Position numbers and translations under genes: made by a program
Notes under the pieces: generated by a model
Told to the model about the DNA's origin: nothing
What the model saw: the letters and a program-made list of their open reading frames with translations, nothing else
Database searches by the model: none
Shown: piece by piece, positions 1-6,982 of the stretch
Position numbering within the stretch: position 1 is the first letter of the stretch
Layout: every line of letters starts with the position of its first letter
Assembly (NCBI GenBank): GCA_937893815.1
Contig: CALCSH010000023.1
Coordinates: forward strand, 1-7,144
Origin: an uncultured Anaerolineae bacterium
Lineage (GTDB): Bacteria > Chloroflexota > Anaerolineae > Anaerolineales > UBA11858
Length of the DNA: 7,144 bases
Reading direction: 5' to 3'

Positions 1-43
1 TGTTTTGAACCCATTACCTTCCCCTTTATCCATATCAGTTAGC

Positions 44-47
44 GGAA
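44..47 (+). promoter_or_regulatory. Weak candidate ribosome binding site
   Basis: GGAA lies 12 bases before the ATG at 60, in the context agcggaaact. The match to the anti-Shine-Dalgarno sequence is poor and the spacing is long. No better site precedes the alternative ATG at 87. The remainder of the 59-base leader is AT-rich near the start codon, which would keep the initiation region unstructured. I see no convincing promoter; it probably lies upstream of the window. Confidence 0.25.
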
Positions 48-59
48 ACTAAAGTTTAT

Positions 60-149
60 ATGAATACTTCACTTCGTTTTCGCGCAATGATTTTTTCCAG
101 TGTTTTGATAATTTCCTTGATTTTGAGTCCTGTATTGACAGTATTTGCC
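60..149 (+). other. Sec-type signal peptide (residues 1-30)
   Basis: A short n-region with Arg6 and Arg8 is followed by a hydrophobic stretch from about Met10 to Phe29. The best signal peptidase I site is after Ala30 (V28-F29-A30, small residue at -1 and aliphatic at -3). The mature protein would begin VTVPAE, directly before the first repeat. There is no lipobox cysteine, so it is not a lipoprotein. This is the only clear hydrophobic membrane-type segment in the protein. If it were left uncleaved it would be the sole membrane anchor. Confidence 0.85.
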
Positions 150-3100
150 GTAACTGTACCGGCTGAGATCAATAAAAGTTTTTCTCCTATAGCGATCGTT
201 TCGGGGGCAACCTCCAAGCTCAGGATAACCGTCTACAATTTGAACGGAAATGACCTCACAAGTGCAACCTGGACTGATGATTTGATTGGCGTTCAGCCGG
301 GTCTTTCGATCGCGAACCCGCCCAATGTGACCCAAACTTGCGGAGGTACGGTGACTGATGGGGGAGGAGGATCATTAGATGCGGGTGATACTTCGATCAT
401 GCTGGCTAACGGAACGGTTCCTGCACAAGTTAGCGGCTTTCCCGGCGATTGTTATGTAGAGGTAGATGTGACCTCCACCACGCCTGGCAATCTGATCAAT
501 ACTATTCCAGCTAACGAATTATCTTCTTTTACCTTTGATCCTGATGAAGTACCCTCAGTTACCCCTGTACCTATAACGAATACGACCCCGGCCAGTGCCA
601 CATTGAACGTGATAGGTGTTCAACCCCCTTCATTGAGCAAGAGCTTTGCGCCTAACACGGTTTTTGTCGGGGCGACCAGCACATTGACGGTCACTATTCG
701 CAATAATGATACGAAAAATCCATTGACCGAAACCACCCTGACAGATACCCTTCCTACCAGCGGCAATGGTGATGTGGAACTGGCCAATCCGGTCAATGCC
801 AGCCTTTCCGGGTGCGGATCAGGAACCCTTACGGATGGTAGTGGGGGCGCCTTAGATCCTGGCGATACATCTATAAGGCTGAACAACGGTACAATCGCAG
901 CTAATTCCACCTGCGTTATTGCCGTTGATGTCACATCCTTGGTTCAAGGCGCATACACCAATACCATTCCCGCTGGTCCCGGCGGGCCCGGGTCCATTCA
1001 AACCCGCGAGGGGGTGACCAACGCCAGCCTGGCTAGCGCCCCTTTGAAAGTGCAGGCCTTTACCCTGACAAAAGCGTTTGCTCCCACATCAATTGCAGTT
1101 GGTGACACCAGTGTGGTGACCATCAGCATCCAAAACCATGCGGCCTTCGATTACACCGACGCAGCCTTGGATGACGTATTACCGGCCGGACTGGAGTTTG
1201 CTTCGGGTGGCGCGATACCTGCACCTGCAACAACCTGTGAAACCCTCCTAAACCCTGCTACAGTTACTATCGAAACTACGACAAATACGGACGATACGAT
1301 TCGACTGACAGACGGTACCCTCCCGGCTGGCACAACATGTACCATTGCTGCTACTGTAAGTGCGCTCATGAATGCCACAGAAGGTATAAAAACGAATACT
1401 ATCCCCGCTGGTGATTTATCCACTTTCCAAGGCGCCACCAACCACGCGCCAGCTTCGGCTAACCTGGATGTTCAGGGGCTTTCGATTGCCAAAGAATTTT
1501 TACCGACCACTTTTGCAGCAGGGGGAACCGGCACACTGACGATTACGATCAGCAACCCTTCTCAATCAACCCCATTTACCGGCGTGAGTGTGACTGATAC
1601 TCTGCCTACCGGAGGCAATGGTGATATATATCTGGCGAACCCGGTCAACCCCACCCTCAACGGCTGCGGATCTGGAACCCTGGAAGACGCAGGCGGAGGT
1701 GTAGGTTCCTTGGGCCCAGGCGACAGGGATCTGGTATTGGTCAACGGAACAATTGCAGCAAATTCCGACTGCGTCATTACCGTTGATGTTAGCTCGATAA
1801 ATCCAGATACATATACCAACACCATTCCGGCTGGAGCCGTCACGACCACCGAAGGTGGCACCAATCCCTCACCCGATCTCGAGGCTGATGTTACCGTCAC
1901 CACGATCAGTGTTAATAAGACCTATAATCCGACCACGGTGGCATACCCCGCAACCAGCCTTTTGACGATCACAATCTTTAATCCGGTGACGGGGGGCGCG
2001 TTGACAGATATTGAACTGACTGACGTCCTGCCGGCTGAGCTGGAAATTGCGGCTGCCCCAGCCCCGGCCACGACCTGTGACGATTCCACTACCCCCATAT
2101 TGACTGCAGTAGCCGGTACCCAGACTATTAGTTTGGACGATGGTTCACTCCCCGCCGCACCAGGCCCAGGGGCGGTAAGCTGCACTATCACGGTTCCAGT
2201 TATACCGCTGGTGGGCACATCTAGTGGCACTTACTCCAATACGATTGATCCAGGCGACGTGAGCACCTCCCAGGGTCCAGAAAATGGCAACAGCGTTACT
2301 GCAAACCTGACAGTCCAGGCTGTGGGCATCAGCAAAGCTTTCCAGTATGCTAATTTCCAGGCGGGTGGCACCAGTTGGCTCAGGATCACACTGATAAATC
2401 CTACCGGCGCAGATTACACTGTCGTGAGCGTGACCGACAACTTACCAGCTGGATTGGAAATTGCACCCCATGCTGGCGAAGCAATCCCGGGACCTTCTCC
2501 AGCCCCAAGCACCACTTGCACTGGCGGCACACTGGATGATGGAGCGTTAGGGGATGGGAATATTGACGCGGGCGATACTTCAGTCAGGTTGAACAACGGC
2601 ACGATTGCAGCTTATTCCACCTGTGAAATTTTATTTTATATCACCGGCTCGGCACCTGGATCGTATACCAACACCATTCCTATCGACGCCCTCACAACAA
2701 CCCAGGGCCCCAAAAATAAAACAGCAGCTTCCGCACCCGTTACTGTTTATACATTTGGGCAAGGAATACCTTCAGCGAAGAGCTTCAACCCTTCCACGAT
2801 CAATATATTTGGAAATTCACGCTTGCGGCTGACCTTCACTGCGCCTGCTGATACTTCGTTATCTAACTTTGCCTTTACAGACACCCTGCCCGGGGCGGTG
2901 GTGATCAGTAATTCCACACCTGCCACAACCTCCAACTGCGGCGGATCCGTGAGTCTTACCGCCGTCACCGGAACCCAAACGATTTCTATGGCGAACGGCG
3001 ACATTGCTGCGGGAGCCACCTGTACCGTAGATGTTTATGTGACCAGCGATACCGGTACCGGGCCAGGTATTGTGAACACGAATACCATCCAGCCAGCCGC

Positions 3101-6100
3101 CGTTACCAGTACTGAAGCCAGAACGATGCCCGGCGCTATCACCGATACGCTTACTGTGCAAACCCCGAGCACACTTGACGTCAGCAAAGCTTTTTACCCG
3201 GATGTAGTTCATCCCGATGGTCTTTCGACACTGACGATCACCCTGGAAAATGAAGGTACGGCGAATTTGATAGATGTGACAATCACTGATACTCTTCCTG
3301 GCACACTCACAAACGGCGTAATAGTTGCACCGACCCCTAATTTCAGCACCACGTGTGACGCCGGTGTGATAACAGCCGTTGCTGGAAGCCAGATGATTTC
3401 CATGGCGAACGGCACCATCCCAGCCCAGGTAGGAGGCGTTAATGGCATTTGCACCATCAACGTGGATGTTCAGGGTAAGTCTACCAACGGAGCAAGTCCT
3501 GCTGCTCACAATAACATCATCCCCCCCACGAATGTCGTAGCCACGATACAGGGTAGTCCTTCTACGATGAATGCCCAAGGTCCGGCCAGCGATATACTCA
3601 CGGTCAAGAATCTGGACCTTGAGGTAGTGAAAGGCTTTATTCCCCAATTAGTTTACGGTGGCGCTGATTCTGAAATGAGTATTATTCTCAGGAACCCGAA
3701 TACTGGAGCAGATTTAACGGGTATCAGCTTTACAGATAATATGCCACCAGGCATGATCCTGGTTAATCCCCCCAATTTCGACCCAACAGATTGCGGTCCT
3801 GATGCTGTTCTGACCGGGATACCTGGAACGAGTACCTTTTCTTTTAGTGATGGTTTTCTGGGCTCAGGAGATGAATGTACACTAACATTAGACGTAACGA
3901 TGACAGTCAATGGGAATCTTACAAATACGATCCCTGCTTTGGCTGTCACATCATTCAATGGAGCCCGAAACCAAACTCCCACGTCCGCTACGCTTACCAA
4001 TCTTGCTGGTGCAAGCATCAGTAAAAGCTTTGCCCCCAACCCGATTTCGGCTGGACTAAATAGTTATTCTATTTTGACAATTACCATTCGCACCACTGCT
4101 ACAGTTAATATTAGTGGCATAGGATTGGTCGATACTCTCCCCACTGGTTTGCAGGTGGCTGGCGGATCTGCTCCTGCACCAACTAATGGTTGTGGTGGCA
4201 CCCTTGCAGCTACACCTGGCGCTACTACAATTCAGCTTTCGGGGGGTGCGTTGCCGGTTGGTTTTAGCAATTGCCTTCTAACAATTCCTGTTACGGGAGC
4301 TAATCCCGGTATTTATACGAATACTATCCCGCCCGGTACCTTAGTAGATGATCAGGGTGTAACAAATATTCAGCCAGCCGAAGACGTACTAACATTAACC
4401 GGATACAGTTTAGGAAATCTGGTTTGGTTTGATACCGACAATAACGGACTGGTGGATGGGGGTGAGGTTGGTGTTGAGAATGTGCGCGTGGAATTATACC
4501 GAGATGATGGCACTTCGCCAGGCGTCTTCGATGCGAGCGATACCTATCTTGGTTTTGAAACCACTGATTCCAGCGGTCATTATCGCTTTGATGATTTGGG
4601 TAGTGACGACTATGTAGTCACCATTCCCGCAGATAACTTCCGCAATGTTGGGGGTGGTGATAATGTTGCCGGTGATCCGCTGGAGGGTTATTTAAGCAGT
4701 GGAACGACCATCGCTGCTAATGGAGCGGCCAGCGACAGTATTGGTTCTGATCCGGATAACGATATAGACAATGACGACAACGGAGTAACAAGTTTCACAG
4801 GTAATGCTGTCAACTACGTTTCAGCGCAGGCTGTCACTATTGGACCGGGTGGTTCTGAGCCGACTGGTGAAACTGATCCGACAACCAACCCCGAATCGGG
4901 CGAAGCTGTAGATAACCAGAGCAATCGCACTGTAGATTTTGGTTTCTATCGCCTGGAATTAGGCGATCAAATATTCCAGGATATCAATGAGGACGGTACC
5001 TTTGATGGTGGTGATGCACCACTGGCAGGGGCAATAGTGCAGTTATTTGCAAGCAACGGTACGACCGAGATCAATGTCGGGCCAGATGGAATTCTCGGAA
5101 CAGCAGATGACGCAGCTGGCGGTATGACATCTGATGCGAGCGGCAATTACCTCTTTAGCGGCATGCCAGAGGGAAGCTATATTGTGAAGGTTTTACCCAC
5201 GGGTTATCCCAGTACAATAGATACCTTTAATTCTGCTGACTCAGCGAATCCGAATACGAACGCGGACGAAAACGACAACGGAGTTGGAACAACGGCCGGT
5301 ACAGTTTTCAGCAATATCGTCACTCTAAACCCTGGAAGCGCTGGAGCATTGTCTAACAACACCGTTACCAATGCCACTGGTTCAACCTACGATCCGACAG
5401 TTGATTTTGGTTATGTCACGGCCCTGGCAAAGCTAATAATCACCACAGATGCTGCACATACCACTGGTACCAATGTAGCGATTGGCGAGATCGTTACTTA
5501 TGAAGTTGCCATGATCATTCCCATTAGTGGCATGAATACCGTTCAACTTGTGGACACTCCCCAAGCCGGGCTTGCCTTTGTCGATTGTGTTTCCATTTCC
5601 CTTCCCACCAATGTGACCAGCACTGAATTCAGTGACGGCACTTGCGATACGCTTGATGGCACAACACTAGGTGTTAGCAATCCGCTGATTGAAAACTCAG
5701 GTGGACAAATCACATTTAATTTTGGGGATATCACGAATACTTCAGGTTCAAATCAGGTTTTGAGAGTTCGCTACACATTGATTGTTTTAGATATACTTTC
5801 AAATCAGGATGGAGACAGTTTGACCAACGATGTAGCCTGGACCTGGGATGGCGGATCAAGAATTACAAACGCTCCCTTGGTAAACATTGTTGAGCCGGAA
5901 TTAACGATTGGTAAGGATGCCTCGCCTACCACTGCTGCAATCGGAGATATTATTACCTTTACGATTGACCTCGCCCACTCTGCGCCCAGCTCAGCGGATG
6001 CCTTTGATGTGGTTGTAACGGATCAAATCCCCACAGGTTTGGCATATTTTGGAGGTAGCCTGGTTACATCAGGCACGGCCACTGTTTCATCGGAGGGATA

Positions 6101-6911
6101 CAATCTTGCCACAAATACTATTGAGGTGGTTTGGGATATCTTTAGACTCACGGAGACCGCCCGTGTTACCTTCCAGGCGACCTATGTTGGGCCTGCTCCA
6201 GTCATCAACTCCACAAATGCAGAATGGACCAGTTTAGAGATTGACCCTGCACTTCCCGGCCCTCCATCTGTCCCAGCGCAATTATCACCCTACAATACCA
6301 ATGCAACTGAACGATGGTATGATCCGGCAGCTCCAGCTGGTGTCAACGGGTATGGGGCCAACGATTCAGTAGCGATCAATTCATCCGCTGCGGAAACACT
6401 GCCTAAAACCGGGTTTGCCCCTGGAGAGGTAACAGAGTTGCCCGAGCAACCATTAAATAATATCTATACCTCTCTCGGTGATCTCTGGCTGGAAATCCCA
6501 AGCCTGGATCTGAATACATCCCTTACCGGAATTCCCCAGATTGGAACCAGTTGGGATATCCAGTGGTTATGGGATCAGGCAGGTTATCTAAAGGGCACAT
6601 CCTATCCTGGCTTGCCTGGGAATACAGGTATTACCGCACATGTTTATCTCCCCAATGGGTTGCCAGGCCCCTTTGTCAATTTGCATACTCTCAAGTGGGG
6701 CGAGGAGGTTATTCTTCACGCCAACGGGCAACGATATATTTATCAGATTCGTGAAACTCGCAAAGTCTGGCCTAATGACCTTTCTGTCTTGAAGCATGAA
6801 GATTTCGATTGGATTACCTTGATCACATGTCAGGGATATAACGAGAAGGAAAATTCCTATGATTTCCGCACTGTCGTGCGGGCGGTATTGATTGACGTTC
6901 AACCTGAGTGA
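60..6911 (+). CDS. Giant secreted multidomain surface protein with LPKTG motif and C-terminal sortase domain
   Basis: The 2283-residue product has a signal peptide (1-30), ten DUF11-like/DUF7933-like repeats (37-1447), two SdrD B-like domains (1448-1632 and 1633-1786), two DUF11-type domains (1787-1944 and 1945-2110), LPKTG (2114-2118) and a sortase domain (about 2140-2283). The expected role is an exported cell-surface stalk or adhesin carrying its own transpeptidase; substrate and binding partner are unknown. It is rich in Thr, Asn, Asp, Gly, Ala and Pro and poor in Lys and Cys, as usual for extracellular beta-sandwich proteins. I chose ATG at 60 because it gives a proper signal-peptide n-region with Arg6 and Arg8. 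ATG at 87 (Met10) is possible but would remove both arginines. The Shine-Dalgarno signal is weak (GGAA at 44-47). The frame is intact and ends in TGA. No neighbouring gene is visible, so operon context is unknown. The reading frame is certain; the biological role is inferred from domains. Confidence 0.97.
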   Translation: MNTSLRFRAMIFSSVLIISLILSPVLTVFAVTVPAEINKSFSPIAIVSGATSKLRITVYNLNGNDLTSATWTDDLIGVQPGLSIANPPNVTQTCGGTVTDGGGGSLDAGDTSIMLANGTVPAQVSGFPGDCYVEVDVTSTTPGNLINTIPANELSSFTFDPDEVPSVTPVPITNTTPASATLNVIGVQPPSLSKSFAPNTVFVGATSTLTVTIRNNDTKNPLTETTLTDTLPTSGNGDVELANPVNASLSGCGSGTLTDGSGGALDPGDTSIRLNNGTIAANSTCVIAVDVTSLVQGAYTNTIPAGPGGPGSIQTREGVTNASLASAPLKVQAFTLTKAFAPTSIAVGDTSVVTISIQNHAAFDYTDAALDDVLPAGLEFASGGAIPAPATTCETLLNPATVTIETTTNTDDTIRLTDGTLPAGTTCTIAATVSALMNATEGIKTNTIPAGDLSTFQGATNHAPASANLDVQGLSIAKEFLPTTFAAGGTGTLTITISNPSQSTPFTGVSVTDTLPTGGNGDIYLANPVNPTLNGCGSGTLEDAGGGVGSLGPGDRDLVLVNGTIAANSDCVITVDVSSINPDTYTNTIPAGAVTTTEGGTNPSPDLEADVTVTTISVNKTYNPTTVAYPATSLLTITIFNPVTGGALTDIELTDVLPAELEIAAAPAPATTCDDSTTPILTAVAGTQTISLDDGSLPAAPGPGAVSCTITVPVIPLVGTSSGTYSNTIDPGDVSTSQGPENGNSVTANLTVQAVGISKAFQYANFQAGGTSWLRITLINPTGADYTVVSVTDNLPAGLEIAPHAGEAIPGPSPAPSTTCTGGTLDDGALGDGNIDAGDTSVRLNNGTIAAYSTCEILFYITGSAPGSYTNTIPIDALTTTQGPKNKTAASAPVTVYTFGQGIPSAKSFNPSTINIFGNSRLRLTFTAPADTSLSNFAFTDTLPGAVVISNSTPATTSNCGGSVSLTAVTGTQTISMANGDIAAGATCTVDVYVTSDTGTGPGIVNTNTIQPAAVTSTEARTMPGAITDTLTVQTPSTLDVSKAFYPDVVHPDGLSTLTITLENEGTANLIDVTITDTLPGTLTNGVIVAPTPNFSTTCDAGVITAVAGSQMISMANGTIPAQVGGVNGICTINVDVQGKSTNGASPAAHNNIIPPTNVVATIQGSPSTMNAQGPASDILTVKNLDLEVVKGFIPQLVYGGADSEMSIILRNPNTGADLTGISFTDNMPPGMILVNPPNFDPTDCGPDAVLTGIPGTSTFSFSDGFLGSGDECTLTLDVTMTVNGNLTNTIPALAVTSFNGARNQTPTSATLTNLAGASISKSFAPNPISAGLNSYSILTITIRTTATVNISGIGLVDTLPTGLQVAGGSAPAPTNGCGGTLAATPGATTIQLSGGALPVGFSNCLLTIPVTGANPGIYTNTIPPGTLVDDQGVTNIQPAEDVLTLTGYSLGNLVWFDTDNNGLVDGGEVGVENVRVELYRDDGTSPGVFDASDTYLGFETTDSSGHYRFDDLGSDDYVVTIPADNFRNVGGGDNVAGDPLEGYLSSGTTIAANGAASDSIGSDPDNDIDNDDNGVTSFTGNAVNYVSAQAVTIGPGGSEPTGETDPTTNPESGEAVDNQSNRTVDFGFYRLELGDQIFQDINEDGTFDGGDAPLAGAIVQLFASNGTTEINVGPDGILGTADDAAGGMTSDASGNYLFSGMPEGSYIVKVLPTGYPSTIDTFNSADSANPNTNADENDNGVGTTAGTVFSNIVTLNPGSAGALSNNTVTNATGSTYDPTVDFGYVTALAKLIITTDAAHTTGTNVAIGEIVTYEVAMIIPISGMNTVQLVDTPQAGLAFVDCVSISLPTNVTSTEFSDGTCDTLDGTTLGVSNPLIENSGGQITFNFGDITNTSGSNQVLRVRYTLIVLDILSNQDGDSLTNDVAWTWDGGSRITNAPLVNIVEPELTIGKDASPTTAAIGDIITFTIDLAHSAPSSADAFDVVVTDQIPTGLAYFGGSLVTSGTATVSSEGYNLATNTIEVVWDIFRLTETARVTFQATYVGPAPVINSTNAEWTSLEIDPALPGPPSVPAQLSPYNTNATERWYDPAAPAGVNGYGANDSVAINSSAAETLPKTGFAPGEVTELPEQPLNNIYTSLGDLWLEIPSLDLNTSLTGIPQIGTSWDIQWLWDQAGYLKGTSYPGLPGNTGITAHVYLPNGLPGPFVNLHTLKWGEEVILHANGQRYIYQIRETRKVWPNDLSVLKHEDFDWITLITCQGYNEKENSYDFRTVVRAVLIDVQPE
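168..4400 (+). repeat. Ten tandem DUF11-like/DUF7933-like beta-sandwich repeats (residues 37-1447)
   Basis: Units begin two residues before an invariant Lys, at residues 37, 192, 336, 476, 618, 757, 905, 1041, 1189 and 1320; Lys-to-Lys spacing is 131-155 residues. Each unit runs: opening xK[SAETG][FY], then a strand like TLTITIxN, then TDxLPxG, a first Cys, an NGTIxA-like turn, a second Cys in a strand like CxIxVDV, and closing YTNTIPAG with a linker to the next unit. Lys, the Asp of TDxLP and the Asn of NTIP are kept in all ten (for example K39/D73/N147, K194/D229/N301, K1322/D1358/N1421). Exactly two Cys occur in every unit. The pattern fits bacterial surface Ig-like domains that act as stiff spacers or adhesive stalks outside the cell. 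The units have diverged well at DNA level, so this is an old array rather than a recent expansion. The family name is from memory; the repetition is seen directly. Confidence 0.93.
4401..4955 (+). other. SdrD B-like domain 1 (residues 1448-1632)
   Basis: The domain opens GYSLGNLVWFD followed by the loop D1458-T-D-N-N-G-L-V-D-G-G-E1469, the standard start of SdrD B-like (CNA-B-related) domains of Gram-positive surface proteins, where the Asp/Asn loop binds calcium. It continues with a VRVELY strand, a TTDSSGHYRFDDL turn, a strand ending YVVTIP, a second acidic stretch (DPDNDIDNDDNG, about 1562-1573) and the closing VDFGFYR strand. At about 185 residues it is longer than a minimal SdrD B repeat because of the acidic insertion. 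It contains no Lys or Cys, unlike the repeats before it. Its likely role is a calcium-stiffened rigid segment between the repeat stalk and the C-terminal part. Confidence 0.88.
4956..5417 (+). other. SdrD B-like domain 2 (residues 1633-1786)
   Basis: This domain begins directly after the closing strand of the first. It has the same opening (LGDQIFQD) and loop (D1641-I-N-E-D-G-T-F-D-G-G-D1652), then an AIVQLF strand, a DGILGTADD insertion typical of these domains, a TSDASGNYLFSGM turn, the strand YIVKVLPTGY, a second acidic NADENDNG segment and the closing VDFGYV. Putative calcium ligands are the Asp and Asn of the loop. There is one Lys and no Cys. The pair of domains forms a short rigid module, as in staphylococcal Sdr proteins, although there they lie next to an SD-repeat stalk and not next to a sortase. 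Confidence 0.88.
5418..5891 (+). other. DUF11-type beta-sandwich domain A (residues 1787-1944)
   Basis: The domain starts at ALAKLIITTD and continues with AIGEIVTYEVAM, LVDTPQAGLAFVD and, near its end, LTNDVAWTW. This is the order of strands in DUF11 (B. anthracis-repeat-like) domains. Lys1791 is the only lysine in the domain and pairs logically with Asp1832 and Asn1923 as an isopeptide triad. Two cysteines (in VDCVS and GTCDT) could form a disulfide. It resembles the following domain more than the ten N-terminal repeats, which carry the NTIPAG ending that is missing here. It probably acts as a structural spacer. Confidence 0.75.
5892..6389 (+). other. DUF11-type beta-sandwich domain B (residues 1945-2110)
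   Basis: The domain starts at EPELTIGKDASP, followed by AAIGDIITFTIDL and VVTDQIPTGLAYF, which is the canonical DUF11 opening (Lys in strand one, GDxxTF, then xDxxPxGL). The later strands are VTFQATYVG and STNAEWTSL, then an extension with NATERWYD and ANDSVAI that is common at the end of DUF11 domains. Lys1952 is its only lysine; Asp1988 and Asn2053 complete a probable isopeptide triad. There is no Cys. It lies immediately before the LPKTG linker, so it would be the last folded domain left on the stalk if the motif were cut. Confidence 0.85.
6399..6425 (+). other. LPKTG sorting-type motif, extended LPKTGFAPG (residues 2114-2122)
   Basis: L2114-P-K-T-G2118 matches the LPxTG sortase recognition pentapeptide and lies in an apparently unstructured linker between DUF11 domain B and the sortase domain. 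Sortases cut between the Thr and Gly, here T2117/G2118. The usual sorting signal has a hydrophobic helix and a basic tail after the motif; here about 20 polar linker residues lead into an enzyme domain. The motif is a real string in the sequence. Whether it is cut, and by which sortase, is inference. Confidence 0.75.
6477..6908 (+). other. Sortase (cysteine transpeptidase) catalytic domain (residues 2140-2283)
   Basis: The domain starts with LWLEIPSLDL, the usual first strand of sortases (xxIPxLxL), followed by an IGTSWDIQWLW segment. Catalytic residues are all visible: His2194 in TAHVY, Cys2257 in the signature TLITC (2253-2257) and Arg2270 in DFRTVVRAVL. Sortases cleave a sorting motif through a Cys thioester and join the new carboxyl end to an amine on peptidoglycan precursor or a pilin. 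The length of about 144 residues is a full catalytic core. There is no transmembrane helix of its own beside it. The His is preceded by Ala, where many sortases have Gly. Class cannot be fixed by eye. The domain ends at the natural stop codon with no tail. Confidence 0.93.
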
Positions 6912-6982
6912 TTTGGATTAATGAAATAATTTTATCGGGTTCGCCGCGTGAGAGTGTCGAAGATAAGGGGATAAGCTTTGCT

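Noticed and set aside
5..33. ttgaac at 5-10 as a -35 box with a -10 box 17 bases on
   Set aside because: The hexamer at the right distance is atccat, a poor match to TATAAT, so no promoter is called.
620..2602. Series of reverse-strand open frames of 60-113 codons at similar places in successive repeats
   Set aside because: They recur because the forward repeats recur; the products share the same Val/Ser/Pro-rich composition and have no start signal or known motif.
2859..3647. Reverse-strand open frame of 262 codons
   Set aside because: It lies wholly inside the repeat region of the forward gene, its translation is rich in Arg, Gly, His and Tyr without any domain or motif, and it disrupts no forward domain. 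It is a shadow of the repeated Thr/Ala/Asp codons.
168..4400. DNA tandem repeat or CRISPR-like array
   Set aside because: The periodicity of about 390-465 bases is in the protein domains and the DNA copies are strongly diverged; there are no short identical direct repeats with unique spacers.
6588..6902. Reverse-strand frame opposite the sortase domain
   Set aside because: The forward strand here encodes a full sortase core with all catalytic residues, and the reverse product shows no recognisable feature.
6912..6960. Terminator directly after the stop codon
   Set aside because: The AT-rich stretch has no preceding GC-rich hairpin; only a 4-bp pairing (ttcg with cgaa) is seen and no T-run follows it.
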